NCBI RefSeq assembly: GCF_000017565.1
Contig: NC_009719.1
Coordinates: forward strand, 1,967,001 to 2,031,000
Source of the DNA: Parvibaculum lavamentivorans DS-1
GTDB lineage: Bacteria > Pseudomonadota > Alphaproteobacteria > Parvibaculales > Parvibaculaceae
Direction of reading: 5' to 3'
DNA: 64,000 bases
Shown: positions 17,249 through 26,386 of the stretch, in pieces
Layout: every line of letters begins with the position of its first letter
Position numbering within the stretch: the first letter of the stretch is position 1
Program-made: the position numbers and the translations under genes
The notes under the pieces: model-generated
The model's input: the letters and a program-made list of their open reading frames with translations, nothing else
Databases searched by the model: none
Told to the model about the DNA's origin: nothing

Positions 17249-19312
17249 ATGACCCCGACAAAACTTCTGATCGGTCAGGCGCTGATCGTCTTCGCGATCG
17301 TCATTCTCGGCGTCTGGACCGCGACGCAATGGGCAGCCTTCGCGCTCGGTTTCCAGGCACGTCTCGGCGCGCCCTGGTTCATCCTCCTCTCATGGCCCGT
17401 CTATTATCCCTGGCGGCTCTTCGAGTGGTGGTATGCCTATGAGGCCTATGCGCCGGGCGTCTTTACGCGGGCAGGCGCGATCGCCGCTTCGAGTGGCGTC
17501 GCCGGATGCGCGGTCGCCATTGCCGGCTCTCTCTGGCGCGCCCGGCAGGGCAAGCTCGTCACCACTTACGGTTCGTCGCGCTGGGCGAAGCGCGGCGAGA
17601 TCGAGCGGGCAGGACTCTTCCGCGCCGCCGGCGTGTTTCTGGGGCGGCTTGGCGAGCAGTATCTCCGTCATGACGGACCGGAGCATGTCATGGCCTTCGC
17701 GCCGACGCGCTCCGGCAAGGGCGTCGGTCTCGTCGTGCCGACGCTTCTTTCCTGGACAGGCTCGGCCGTCATTCACGACATCAAGGGCGAGAACTGGCAG
17801 CTGACCGCCGGTTGGCGGAGCCGCTTTTCCCATTGCCTCCTCTTCAACCCGACCGATCCACGCTCTGCCCGCTACAACCCGCTGCTCGAAGTGCGCAAAG
17901 GCCCGGACGAGGTTCGCGACGTCCAGAACATCGCCGATATCCTGGTCGATCCGGAAGGCGCGCTCGAACGCCGCAATCACTGGGAGAAGACGAGCCACGC
18001 GCTGCTGGTCGGTGCGATCCTGCATGTCCTTTATGCGGAAGAAGAGAAGACGCTTGCCCGCGTCGCGACGCTCCTGTCGGACCCGCGACGCTCCTTCGAG
18101 CACACGCTGCGTGCCATGATGGCGACCAATCATCTGGGAACACCGGAGCATCCGGAGGTTCACCCCGTCGTGGCGTCCGCCGCCCGCGAGGTCTTGAACA
18201 AGTCCGACAATGAGCGCTCCGGCGTGCTCTCGACCGCCATGTCGTTTCTGGGGCTTTACCGCGACCCGATCGTCGCGGCGACGATCTCGGCCTGCGACTG
18301 GCGGATCGCCGATCTCGTTGATGCAGCGCGGCCGGTCTCGCTCTATCTCGTCATTCCGCCGGCCGACATTTCGCGCACGAAGCCGCTGGCCCGGCTCGTG
18401 CTCAACCAGATCGGGCGGCGCCTCACCGAGAAGCTCGAAGGCGATCCGGCAAAGCGGCGGCGCTACGGGCTGCTCATGATGCTGGACGAGTTCCCGGCGC
18501 TCGGGCGGCTCGACTTCTTCGAAACGGCGCTCGCCTTCATGGCGGGCTACGGGATCAGGGCCTATCTGATCGCCCAGTCGCTCAATCAGATCTCCAAGGC
18601 CTATGGCGAGAACAATGCGATCCTCGACAATTGTCATGTCCGGATCGCCTTCTCCTCCAATGACGAGCGGACCGCGAAGCGGATATCGGACGCACTCGGC
18701 ACCGCGACTGAACTGCGCGCCCAGCGCAACTATGCCGGGCACCGCCTGGCGCCCTGGCTCTCCCATGTCATGGTCTCGCGGCAGGAAACGGCGCGGCCGC
18801 TCCTGACGCCCGGCGAGGTGATGCAATTGCCTTCGGCAGACGAGCTTGTGCTGGTCTCGGGTCTTGCGCCCATTCGAGCGAAGAAGCTCCGTTATTACGA
18901 GGACAAGAACTTCACCGAGCGGGTGAAGCCGGCGCCGGTCCTTGCCGAGAATGGCTATCGCGACAGGCCCGCTCCGCGTCCCGACGACTGGAGCGGCCAG
19001 GTGCGCGGGCTCGATCACCGGCTCGCCACCGCAAGCGTCCCCGATCCCGATGCCGGACTGGCGGAAGAGGAAGGCGGTCTCCAGCAGCAGCGCCATCCGG
19101 GCCGGCCCGCGAAGGAGGTCGCGAAACGGCGCGAGCACCGCGAAGCGACACTCGGCCTTTTCGACGATGACGGCGATGCGGGCACCGATCCTAGGGCAAT
19201 GGATGGAGGAAAACGCGGCGGGCGCAGCTCGATCAGGCGCGCCTATGCGGCCAATGCGGGGAGCGACGGCGACCGTCACCGCGCCTCGCAAGAACTGCTC
19301 CCTGGATTTTGA
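17249..19312 (+). CDS. traG: Type IV coupling protein TraG/VirD4
   Basis: The 687-residue ATPase couples the relaxosome to the secretion channel. Membrane segments occupy the first 110 residues (LIGQALIVFAIVILGVW and TRAGAIAASSGVAGCAVAIA). Walker A is APTRSGKG (151-158), and the Walker B region is LLMMLDEFPALGRLDF (D413). The C-terminal 120 residues are charged and probably cytoplasmic. The ATG at 17,249 follows GGAGAGAGACGG. It heads the operon for the mating-pair genes and its stop overlaps the CopG reading frame area by a few bases. Confidence 0.93.
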   Translation: MTPTKLLIGQALIVFAIVILGVWTATQWAAFALGFQARLGAPWFILLSWPVYYPWRLFEWWYAYEAYAPGVFTRAGAIAASSGVAGCAVAIAGSLWRARQGKLVTTYGSSRWAKRGEIERAGLFRAAGVFLGRLGEQYLRHDGPEHVMAFAPTRSGKGVGLVVPTLLSWTGSAVIHDIKGENWQLTAGWRSRFSHCLLFNPTDPRSARYNPLLEVRKGPDEVRDVQNIADILVDPEGALERRNHWEKTSHALLVGAILHVLYAEEEKTLARVATLLSDPRRSFEHTLRAMMATNHLGTPEHPEVHPVVASAAREVLNKSDNERSGVLSTAMSFLGLYRDPIVAATISACDWRIADLVDAARPVSLYLVIPPADISRTKPLARLVLNQIGRRLTEKLEGDPAKRRRYGLLMMLDEFPALGRLDFFETALAFMAGYGIRAYLIAQSLNQISKAYGENNAILDNCHVRIAFSSNDERTAKRISDALGTATELRAQRNYAGHRLAPWLSHVMVSRQETARPLLTPGEVMQLPSADELVLVSGLAPIRAKKLRYYEDKNFTERVKPAPVLAENGYRDRPAPRPDDWSGQVRGLDHRLATASVPDPDAGLAEEEGGLQQQRHPGRPAKEVAKRREHREATLGLFDDDGDAGTDPRAMDGGKRGGRSSIRRAYAANAGSDGDRHRASQELLPGF

Positions 19313-19323
19313 AGGTGCATGCG

Positions 19324-19743
19324 ATGAAGCCCCGCCATCATCTCTATCTCGACGATGCGCTCAGCGAAGAGCTCGAGAAACTCGCCGCGAAGCCCGGCTC
19401 ATCCAAATCCGCCATCGTCAGCGATGCACTCCGCGCCTATCTCGCGCGCCGCGGCGCGAAGGAGCTCGACGATCTCTTCAAACTCCGGCTCGACCGGATG
19501 AGCGCGCAACTGAACCGCATCGAGCGCGACCTCGCGATCGTGATGGAGAGCCTGGGGCTCTTCGTCCGCTATCAACTGACCGTCACCGCGCCGCTGCCCG
19601 AGCCCGATCACGCGGCCCGCGCCGTCGGCCGCGACCGCTTCGAGGCCTTCATCGACCGGGTCGGCCGGCAACTTGCGGGCGGCAGGCGGGATCTGAGCGG
19701 CGACACGATCCTGCGCGGCGCCGACATGGAGGAGACGCCATGA
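19324..19743 (+). CDS. CopG-like ribbon-helix-helix regulator
   Basis: The protein (139 residues) has an N-terminal ribbon-helix-helix: HHLYLDDALSEELEKLAAKPGSSKSAIVSDALRAYL. The middle helix LDRMSAQLNRIERDLAIVMESL may oligomerise. It lies between traG and trbB, as in many Tn4371-like elements, where a CopG protein is thought to control the trb operon. The ATG at 19,324 is chosen over an upstream TTG because the former starts the family sequence. Its stop overlaps trbB as ATGA. Confidence 0.85.
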   Translation: MKPRHHLYLDDALSEELEKLAAKPGSSKSAIVSDALRAYLARRGAKELDDLFKLRLDRMSAQLNRIERDLAIVMESLGLFVRYQLTVTAPLPEPDHAARAVGRDRFEAFIDRVGRQLAGGRRDLSGDTILRGADMEETP

Positions 19744-20717
19744 GCGGTCCCGCCGAAGCGCAAGCGAGGGAACGGCGCCGTTCGATGCTCCGGACCGCCA
19801 TGGGACCGGCGATCGCGGCGGCGCTCGCCGATCCCTCGGTCGTCGAGGTGATGGTCAATCCGGACGGGAGCCTCCGGCTTGACCGGCTGGGCGAGGGCAG
19901 GGTCGACACCGGCGTGCGCTTCGAGGCGGCCGAGGTCGAACGCGTGATCCGGCTTGTGGCCTCGCATGTTCGCACCGAAGTCCATGCCGGCAACCCGGTC
20001 GTGAGCGCTGAGCTTCCCGAAAGCGGCGAACGCTTCGAAGGCCTGCTGCCGCCCGTCGCGCCCGCACCCTGTTTCGCGATCCGCAAACCCGCCGCACGGA
20101 TTCATACGCTGGAGGACTATATCGCCGACCGCATCCTCTCGCCCGAGCAGGCAAGCGCTTTACGCGATGCCGTCGCCGACCGGCGCAATCTTCTGATCGC
20201 GGGCGGTACGAGTTCGGGCAAGACGACGCTCGCGAACGCGCTGCTTGCCGAAATGGCGACGGCCGACGAGCGCATCATCCTGATCGAGGATACGCGCGAG
20301 TTGCAATGCGCGGCGCCCGATTGCGTGGCGCTCCGCACGAAGCCGGGCGTGGTCTCGCTGGCCGATCTCGTCCGCTCGACGCTTCGCCTCCGGCCCGACC
20401 GCATCATTGTCGGCGAAGTGAGAGGCGGTGAGGCACTCGACATGCTGAAGGCCTGGAACACAGGCCATCCGGGCGGCATCGCGACGCTGCATGCGAACTC
20501 CGCCCGCGCCGCCCTCTACCGGCTCGAACAGCTCGTCCAGGAGGCGAGCGCCGTCGTGCCGCGCCGTCTCATCGCCGAAGCGATCGATCTCGTCGCCTTC
20601 ATCGAGGGAAGAGGGGCGGCCCGCCATGTCGGCTGCATCGCCCAAGTGACCGGCCTCGACACCAATGGCGACTATCTCGTCACTGAGACCACGAGCCCGC
20701 ATCGCCCCTCTGTCTGA
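19740..20717 (+). CDS. trbB: Conjugal transfer ATPase TrbB (VirB11 family)
   Basis: The 325-residue secretion ATPase has Walker A GGTSSGKT (155-162), an aspartate box ILIEDTREL, and RPDRIIVGEVRGGEALDML, the His/Walker B boxes of VirB11-type hexameric ATPases. It powers pilus biogenesis and transfer at the inner membrane. The start overlaps the CopG stop by 4 bp; the frame upstream inside traG/copG is a shadow. Confidence 0.93.
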   Translation: MSGPAEAQARERRRSMLRTAMGPAIAAALADPSVVEVMVNPDGSLRLDRLGEGRVDTGVRFEAAEVERVIRLVASHVRTEVHAGNPVVSAELPESGERFEGLLPPVAPAPCFAIRKPAARIHTLEDYIADRILSPEQASALRDAVADRRNLLIAGGTSSGKTTLANALLAEMATADERIILIEDTRELQCAAPDCVALRTKPGVVSLADLVRSTLRLRPDRIIVGEVRGGEALDMLKAWNTGHPGGIATLHANSARAALYRLEQLVQEASAVVPRRLIAEAIDLVAFIEGRGAARHVGCIAQVTGLDTNGDYLVTETTSPHRPSV

Positions 20718-20734
20718 CCTGAAAGGACTGCCTC

Positions 20735-21058
20735 ATGCGCTTGCCCCATCGTCTCGTCCGAACCGGTGCGCTGTCCCTGTTCTTGAGCCTCATGTTTATC
20801 GGTGCCGCAGAGGCCGCCGGCACCGGCATGCCCTGGGAGCAGCCGTTGCAGCAGATCCTCGATTCCGTGCAAGGCCCGGTCGCGAAGATCGTCGCGGTGA
20901 TCATCATCATCGTGACCGGGCTGACGCTCGCCTTCGGCGATACGGCGGGCGGCTTCCGGCGCCTGATCCAGATCGTTTTCGGCCTGTCGATCGCCTTTGC
21001 CGCTTCGAGTTTCTTTCTTTCCTTCTTCTCCTTCGGCGGCGGGGCGGTGATCGCATGA
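20735..21058 (+). CDS. trbC: Pilin TrbC
   Basis: A 107-residue VirB2-type pilin precursor. A signal sequence (about 8-28, ending AEAAG) precedes two hydrophobic helices (IVAVIIIIVTGLTLAFGD and IQIVFGLSIAFAASSFFLSF). TrbC pilin of RP4 is cyclised by TraF, present upstream. It overlaps trbD by 4 bp. Confidence 0.9.
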   Translation: MRLPHRLVRTGALSLFLSLMFIGAAEAAGTGMPWEQPLQQILDSVQGPVAKIVAVIIIIVTGLTLAFGDTAGGFRRLIQIVFGLSIAFAASSFFLSFFSFGGGAVIA

Positions 21059-21318
21059 GCGCGCATCTCGAAGGCTTCGAAGTACCGCTCCACCGCGCTC
21101 TTGCCGAACCGATCCTGCTTGCCGGCGCGCCGCGCAGCGTCGCGATCCTGAACGGCACGGTGGCGGCTGCGCTCGGTCTCGGTCTTCAACTCTGGATCGC
21201 GGGCCTCGTCCTCTGGCTTGCCGGTCACACGCTCTGCGTCTTCGCGGCAAAGCGCGATCCGCAATTCGGGCAGGTGCTGGCGCGCCATCTTCGGCAGAAG
21301 GGATTTCTCTCATGCTGA
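21055..21318 (+). CDS. trbD: Mating-pair protein TrbD (VirB3 family)
   Basis: The 87-residue protein has the VirB3/TrbD pattern: EVPLHRALAEPILLAGAPR followed by two short hydrophobic segments (about 35-58). It is an inner-membrane component of the MPF complex. ATGA overlap with trbC and a 7-bp overlap with trbE mark it as part of the trb transcript. Confidence 0.9.
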   Translation: MSAHLEGFEVPLHRALAEPILLAGAPRSVAILNGTVAAALGLGLQLWIAGLVLWLAGHTLCVFAAKRDPQFGQVLARHLRQKGFLSC

Positions 21319-23738
21319 ACCTAACCGAGTACCGCCGCAAGCCGGACCGCCTCGCCGATCACTTGCCCTGGGCGGCACTCGTGGCGCCGGGCGTTGTCCT
21401 CAACAAGGATGGTGCGTTTCAGCGGACGTTGAGGTTTCGGGGCCCGGACCTCGAAAGCGCGACGGAGGCCGAACTGATCGGCGTTTCGGCCCGCTTCAAC
21501 AATGTCGCGCGCCGCTTCGGCTCGGGCTGGGCGCTCTTTTTCGAGGCAGAGCGTTTCGCGGCGGCGGATTATCCCGACAGCGTCTTTCCCGACGCCGCTT
21601 CCTGGCTGGTCGATCGCGAGCGCCGCGCGGGCTTCGAGGGGGCGGGACATTTCGAGAGCGCCTGCCACCTCACCCTTTATTATATGCCGCCGGCGGATAC
21701 GGTTTCGCGGGCCGAGCGGTGGCTCATCGAGAAGGAGAGGGCGGAGAGCGCCCGCGACTGGCGGGAGGATCTCGACGGCTTCATTGCCGAGACCGACCGG
21801 ATCGCCGATCTCCTCAAGGGTTTCATGCCGGAGCTCCGTCCGCTCGACGATGCGGAGACGCTCACCTATCTCCACCGCGCCGTCTCCTCGAAGCGACACC
21901 TTATCGTGCCGCCCGAGACGCCGGTCTATCTCGACGCGGTGCTGGCCGACGAGGCCTTGAGTGGCGGCCTCGAGCCGATGCTGGGCGCGCGGCATCTGCG
22001 GACGCTGACGGTGCTCGGCTTCTCGAACCTGACAAGGCCCGGGCTGCTCGATGCGCTCAATCATCTGGCGCTCCCCTATCGCTGGATGACGCGCTTCATC
22101 GCGCTCGACAAGACCCTTGCAACGCGGGAACTCACCAAACTCCGCCGCCAATGGTTCGCGAAGCGGAAGTCGGTGACCGCGCTCCTGCGCGAGGTCATCT
22201 ATAACGAACCGGCGCCGCTTCTCGACACGGATGCCGACAACAAGGTGGTCGATGCCGATCTCGCCCTGCAGGCGCTGGGTGGCGATCATGTGAGCTTCGG
22301 CTATCTGACGACGACGATCACCGTCGCCGACGAGGATGCCGAAGTCGCGGACGAGCATCGCCGTGCTGTCGAGCGCGCGGTCACCGGCGCCGGCTTCACC
22401 GTGATCCGCGAAAGCGTCAACGCGGTCGAAGCCTGGCTTGGCAGTCTGCCGGGTCACGTCTATGCCAATGTCCGGCAGCCGATCGTCCATACGCTCAATC
22501 TCGCCCATCTGATGCCCTTGTCGTCGGTCTGGGCCGGACCGGCGCGGAACGCGCATTTGGACGGTCCGGTCCTGCTCCATGCCGAAAGCGAAGGCGCAAC
22601 GCCCTTCCGGTTTTCGACCCATATCGGCGATGTCGGCCATATGCTGATCGTCGGTCCGACCGGCGCCGGCAAGTCGGTGTTGCTGGCGCTGATGGCGATG
22701 CAGTTCCGGCGCTACGAAGGCGCGCAACTCTATCTCTTTGACAAGGGTTTCTCGGCGCGTGCCGCCATTCTCGCCATGGGCGGCGCCCATCATGCGCTGG
22801 GCTCGGGCGAGGGCGAGACCGCGCTCGCCTTCCAGCCGCTTGCCCGAATCGACGAAGCGGCGGAATGCGGCTGGGCGGCGGAATGGATCGGATCGCTTCT
22901 CACGCATGAGAAACTCGAGGTGACGCCGGAGGTGAAGGATGCCGTCTGGTCGGCGTTGAGGAGCCTCGCCTCCGCGCCGTGCGGTGAGCGGACGCTGACC
23001 GGCCTCTCCGTCCTGCTGCAATCGAACGCGCTCAAGGCAGCGCTCACGCCTTACACGCTGGAAGGTCCGTTCGGGCATTTGCTCGATGCGGCAGAAGACG
23101 GGCTCGCGCTTTCCGGCATCCAGTGTTTCGAGATGGAAGCACTGCTGCACGAGAAGGGCGCGGTGATGCCGGTTCTCACCTATCTCTTCCATCGCCTTGA
23201 GGAACGCTTCACCGGCGCGCCGACGCTTCTCATTCTCGATGAGGCCTGGGTCTATCTCGACGACCCGCTTTTCGCCTCCCGCATCCGTGAATGGTTGAAG
23301 ACGCTTCGCAAGAAGAATGTCGCGGTCATCTTCGCGACGCAGTCGCTTGCCGATATCGCTGAGAGCGCCATCGCGCCCGCTATCATCGAGAGCTGTCCGC
23401 AGCGGATATTCCTCCCCAATGACCGCGCAATCGAACCGCAGGCGCGGGCGGCTTACGAGCGCTTCGGTCTCAACACGCGCCAGATCGAGCTGATCGCGGA
23501 AGCCATGCCGAAGCGGCACTACTATCTCCAATCCCGCCGCGGCAACCGGCTTTTCGAACTCGGGCTCGGTCCCGTGGCGTTCACCTTTTGCGGCGCGTCT
23601 TCTTCCGCCGACCGGAAACTCATCGGTCGTGTGTTGAATGAGACGGGGTCAGCGGGTTTCGCGAAGAGATTTCTCGCCGCGAAGGGCCTCGATTGGGCCG
23701 CCGATCTCATCGACATCCATACAGCGAAAACTTCTTAA
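21312..23738 (+). CDS. trbE: Conjugal transfer ATPase TrbE (VirB4 family)
   Basis: An 808-residue VirB4-type ATPase. Walker A is GPTGAGKS (448-455) and Walker B is LLILDEAWVYLDD (D643), followed by VAVIFATQSLADI. The N-terminal third is the family-specific docking domain with LNLTEYRRKPDRLADHLPW. The protein energises assembly of the transfer machine at the inner membrane. Confidence 0.95.
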   Translation: MLNLTEYRRKPDRLADHLPWAALVAPGVVLNKDGAFQRTLRFRGPDLESATEAELIGVSARFNNVARRFGSGWALFFEAERFAAADYPDSVFPDAASWLVDRERRAGFEGAGHFESACHLTLYYMPPADTVSRAERWLIEKERAESARDWREDLDGFIAETDRIADLLKGFMPELRPLDDAETLTYLHRAVSSKRHLIVPPETPVYLDAVLADEALSGGLEPMLGARHLRTLTVLGFSNLTRPGLLDALNHLALPYRWMTRFIALDKTLATRELTKLRRQWFAKRKSVTALLREVIYNEPAPLLDTDADNKVVDADLALQALGGDHVSFGYLTTTITVADEDAEVADEHRRAVERAVTGAGFTVIRESVNAVEAWLGSLPGHVYANVRQPIVHTLNLAHLMPLSSVWAGPARNAHLDGPVLLHAESEGATPFRFSTHIGDVGHMLIVGPTGAGKSVLLALMAMQFRRYEGAQLYLFDKGFSARAAILAMGGAHHALGSGEGETALAFQPLARIDEAAECGWAAEWIGSLLTHEKLEVTPEVKDAVWSALRSLASAPCGERTLTGLSVLLQSNALKAALTPYTLEGPFGHLLDAAEDGLALSGIQCFEMEALLHEKGAVMPVLTYLFHRLEERFTGAPTLLILDEAWVYLDDPLFASRIREWLKTLRKKNVAVIFATQSLADIAESAIAPAIIESCPQRIFLPNDRAIEPQARAAYERFGLNTRQIELIAEAMPKRHYYLQSRRGNRLFELGLGPVAFTFCGASSSADRKLIGRVLNETGSAGFAKRFLAAKGLDWAADLIDIHTAKTS

Positions 23739-23746
23739 TCGGAGAC

Positions 23747-24478
23747 ATGCTCATGACATGCACGACACTGCGGGCAGTGCTGCTCGTTCTCTGCCTCTCG
23801 GCTGGTCTCGTAATGGCATGCCTACGTCCCGCCGCCGCCATGACCGTCTTCGATCCCACGAACTATGTGCAGAACCTGCTGCAGGCGGTGCGCGCGCTGG
23901 AGCAGATCGACAACCAGATCCGCTCCCTCCAGAACGAGGCCGTGATGCTCGAGAATATGGCGCGCAATCTGGAGCGTCTCGACCTCTCGACACTGGAGGG
24001 CATGGTCTCGGGCCTCACAAGGATCGGTCAGCTGATGGATCAGGCGCGCGGCATCGCCTTCACCATCGAGGCAACGCAAGCCGCGCTGGAGCAGAGCTAT
24101 CCCGAGCGTTATGGCGCGGAGGTCACTCACGACGTGCTTCTCGCCGATGCCAAACAACGCTGGCGCGATGCCATGTCGGCCTACGGCGACACGATGCGCC
24201 TGCAGGCGGGCATCGCGCGCAATGTCGAGAGCGACCAGGCGGCGCTCGTCTCGCTGGTCGCCGCCTCGCAGGGCGCGGTCGGTGTGCTTCAGGCGCAGCA
24301 GGCGGCGAACCAGTTGCTCGCGCTCTCGACGAAACAGCAGCTTCAGATCCAGAGCCTGATGGCGGCGCAATACCGCGCCGAGGCGCTCGACGCAGCGCGC
24401 AAGGCCCAGGCCGAGGAACAGGCCCGCGCAAGCTTCGACCGCTTCATGGGCGAGGGCAAAGCCTACAGGGCACAGTGA
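23747..24478 (+). CDS. trbJ: TrbJ (VirB5-like) mating-pair protein
   Basis: A 243-residue secreted protein with a signal sequence in the first 35 residues and the TrbJ mark MTVFDPTNYVQNLLQAVRALEQIDNQI. The remainder is helical and coiled-coil-like (NQIRSLQNEAVML, and a Gln/Ala-rich stretch from about 175). VirB5-type proteins decorate the pilus tip. The start at 23,747 has GGAGAC. No trbK-like lipoprotein follows; trbL starts 32 bp later. Confidence 0.88.
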   Translation: MLMTCTTLRAVLLVLCLSAGLVMACLRPAAAMTVFDPTNYVQNLLQAVRALEQIDNQIRSLQNEAVMLENMARNLERLDLSTLEGMVSGLTRIGQLMDQARGIAFTIEATQAALEQSYPERYGAEVTHDVLLADAKQRWRDAMSAYGDTMRLQAGIARNVESDQAALVSLVAASQGAVGVLQAQQAANQLLALSTKQQLQIQSLMAAQYRAEALDAARKAQAEEQARASFDRFMGEGKAYRAQ

Positions 24479-24510
24479 CAAACGAAGAGTGAGATTGGAG
24501 ATACGAGGGC

Positions 24511-25674
24511 ATGGACGATCTCGGCGTCATCGACCGCTTTATGGAAGCCTTCACGCAAGCAGTCGACAGCGGCTTCGGGCTATTGCAGGGCGATGTCGCC
24601 TTCCTGACCGCGATATTGATCGGTATCGACATCACGCTGGCCGGTCTCTTCTGGGCGATGGAGGAGGGCAATGTGCTCGGTCGCCTCCTGCGGAAGGTGC
24701 TCTATGTCGGCGTCTTCGCACTGATCCTGAATAATTTCGCAGGCCTCGCCGATATCATCTTCCGCTCCTTCGCAGGTCTCGGGCTTCGTGCGGCGGAGAA
24801 CGAACTCACCGCCGACGATCTGCTCCGGCCGGGCTATCTCGCCGGCATCGGCTTCGAGGCGGCCTGGCCGCTTCTGCAGCAGGCAGGCTCGCTGATGGGC
24901 TTCACAAGTTTCTTCAACCATGCCGTCACCATCATCGTGCTGGTACTTGCCTGGACCGTCGTCATCGCCGCCTTTTTTATTCTCGCGGTACAACTCTTCA
25001 TCACCATCATAGAGTTCAAGCTGACGACGCTGGCGGGCTTTGTACTGGTGCCCTTCGCGCTCTGGACCAAAACGGCGTTTCTGGCGGAGCGCGTGCTCGG
25101 CAATGTCGTCGCCTCGGGCGTCAAGGTGATGCTGCTCGCGGTCATCATCGGCATCGGTTCGGGCTTCTTCACCGATTTCGTGACGGCGCTTCAGGGCCGC
25201 GAGCCCAACCTCAACGACGCCATGGCACTGGTGCTCGCCTCGCTCGCCTTATTCGGTCTCGGTATCTTCGGGCCGGGCATCGCGGCGGGTCTCGTCTCCG
25301 GCGCGCCGCAGCTCGGCGCCGGCGCGGCGGTCGGCGCGACCGGCGGCGTCGCGGCTGGTGCGGCGCTTGCAGGCGGAGCCGCATTTGGCGCCGCGCGGAT
25401 AGGGGGTGGTACCGGACTTTCGGCACTTCGGGCCGGCACCGGCATGAGCACCGCGACGGCAGGTGCATCGGCGATGGGGTCTGCGGCGGGCATGGCCGCA
25501 TCATCCTCCGCCGGAATGTCTTCAAGCATGGCGGCGGGCACGCCCGACTGGGCGCGGCGTCTCCGCGCCGAGCAGCGCCGCCGCACCCATACCCAGACCG
25601 CGATTCAGGCGATCCGCGAAGGCGACCGGCCGGGCGCCGGCGCCAATCCTTCCTTCGATGATGGGAGGTCCTGA
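24511..25674 (+). CDS. trbL: TrbL (VirB6-like) inner-membrane channel protein
   Basis: A 387-residue polytopic protein with about six membrane segments between 25 and 260 (including AVTIIVLVLAWTVVIAAFFILAV). The C-terminal 120 residues are Gly/Ala-rich low-complexity sequence and then polar. Such layouts fit TrbL/VirB6. The stop overlaps trbF by 1 bp. The Gly/Ala tail is variable in the family and gives no further clue. Confidence 0.9.
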   Translation: MDDLGVIDRFMEAFTQAVDSGFGLLQGDVAFLTAILIGIDITLAGLFWAMEEGNVLGRLLRKVLYVGVFALILNNFAGLADIIFRSFAGLGLRAAENELTADDLLRPGYLAGIGFEAAWPLLQQAGSLMGFTSFFNHAVTIIVLVLAWTVVIAAFFILAVQLFITIIEFKLTTLAGFVLVPFALWTKTAFLAERVLGNVVASGVKVMLLAVIIGIGSGFFTDFVTALQGREPNLNDAMALVLASLALFGLGIFGPGIAAGLVSGAPQLGAGAAVGATGGVAAGAALAGGAAFGAARIGGGTGLSALRAGTGMSTATAGASAMGSAAGMAASSSAGMSSSMAAGTPDWARRLRAEQRRRTHTQTAIQAIREGDRPGAGANPSFDDGRS

Positions 25675-26372
25675 TGCTCTTCAAGCGCGCTACCGAGCGA
25701 TATGGCCGGACCCCCGAACCGGTCACGCCTTATCAGAAGGCGGCGCAGCTCTGGGACGAGCGGATCGGCGCGGCGCGCGTGCAGGCGCGGAACTGGCGGC
25801 TGATGGCCTTCGGCTCGCTTGCACTCAGCGCCGGGCTGTCGGCCGGCCTCTACTGGCAATCGCTGCAGTCCCACGTGATCCCTTACGTCGTCGAGATCGA
25901 GCGTTCGGGCGAGGTTCGCGCCGTGCGGCCCGCCGTCGAGAGCTACACGCCGGGTGACGCCCAGATCGCCTTTGTGCTGGCGCGCTTCATCTCGAGTGTC
26001 CGCTCGCTTTCCTCCGATCCGATCGTCCTGCGGAAGAACTGGCTGGAAGCCTACGACCACGCGACGGGCAGGGCGGCGACATTCCTCAACGAATTCGCGC
26101 GCGAGAGCGATCCTTTCAAATCGGTCGGCACGCGCAATGTGTCCGTCGAGGTGACGAGCGTCGTCCGCGTCTCGGAGCGCTCCTTCCAGGTCAAGTGGCG
26201 CGAGCGGCATTACGAGCGCGGCAGTCTCGCCGCGACGACACGCTGGACCGCGATCCTCACCACCGCCATTCGACCGCCGCGCGATGCCGAGACGCTCCGG
26301 AAAAACCCGCTCGGTCTTTATGTCGAAGCGCTCGACTGGTCGCGCGAACTCAACCCCGGTGAAGCCCCCTGA
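25674..26372 (+). CDS. trbF: TrbF (VirB8-like) assembly protein
   Basis: The 232-residue protein has a short cytoplasmic N-terminus (TPYQKAAQLWDERIG), one membrane segment (about 41-60) and a periplasmic VirB8-type domain with NVSVEVTSVVRVSERSFQVKW and RWTAILTTAI. VirB8 proteins nucleate assembly of the channel. It starts 1 bp before the trbL stop and ends 14 bp before trbG. Confidence 0.9.
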   Translation: MLFKRATERYGRTPEPVTPYQKAAQLWDERIGAARVQARNWRLMAFGSLALSAGLSAGLYWQSLQSHVIPYVVEIERSGEVRAVRPAVESYTPGDAQIAFVLARFISSVRSLSSDPIVLRKNWLEAYDHATGRAATFLNEFARESDPFKSVGTRNVSVEVTSVVRVSERSFQVKWRERHYERGSLAATTRWTAILTTAIRPPRDAETLRKNPLGLYVEALDWSRELNPGEAP

Positions 26373-26386
26373 CGAAGGAGATCCAG

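Noticed and set aside
17390-19291. 633-codon frame antisense to traG
   Set aside because: High-GC shadow: no start site or family sequence, and it exactly mirrors the coding density of traG.
21321-23531. 736-codon frame antisense to trbE
   Set aside because: Same pattern of shadow coding against a clear VirB4 ATPase.
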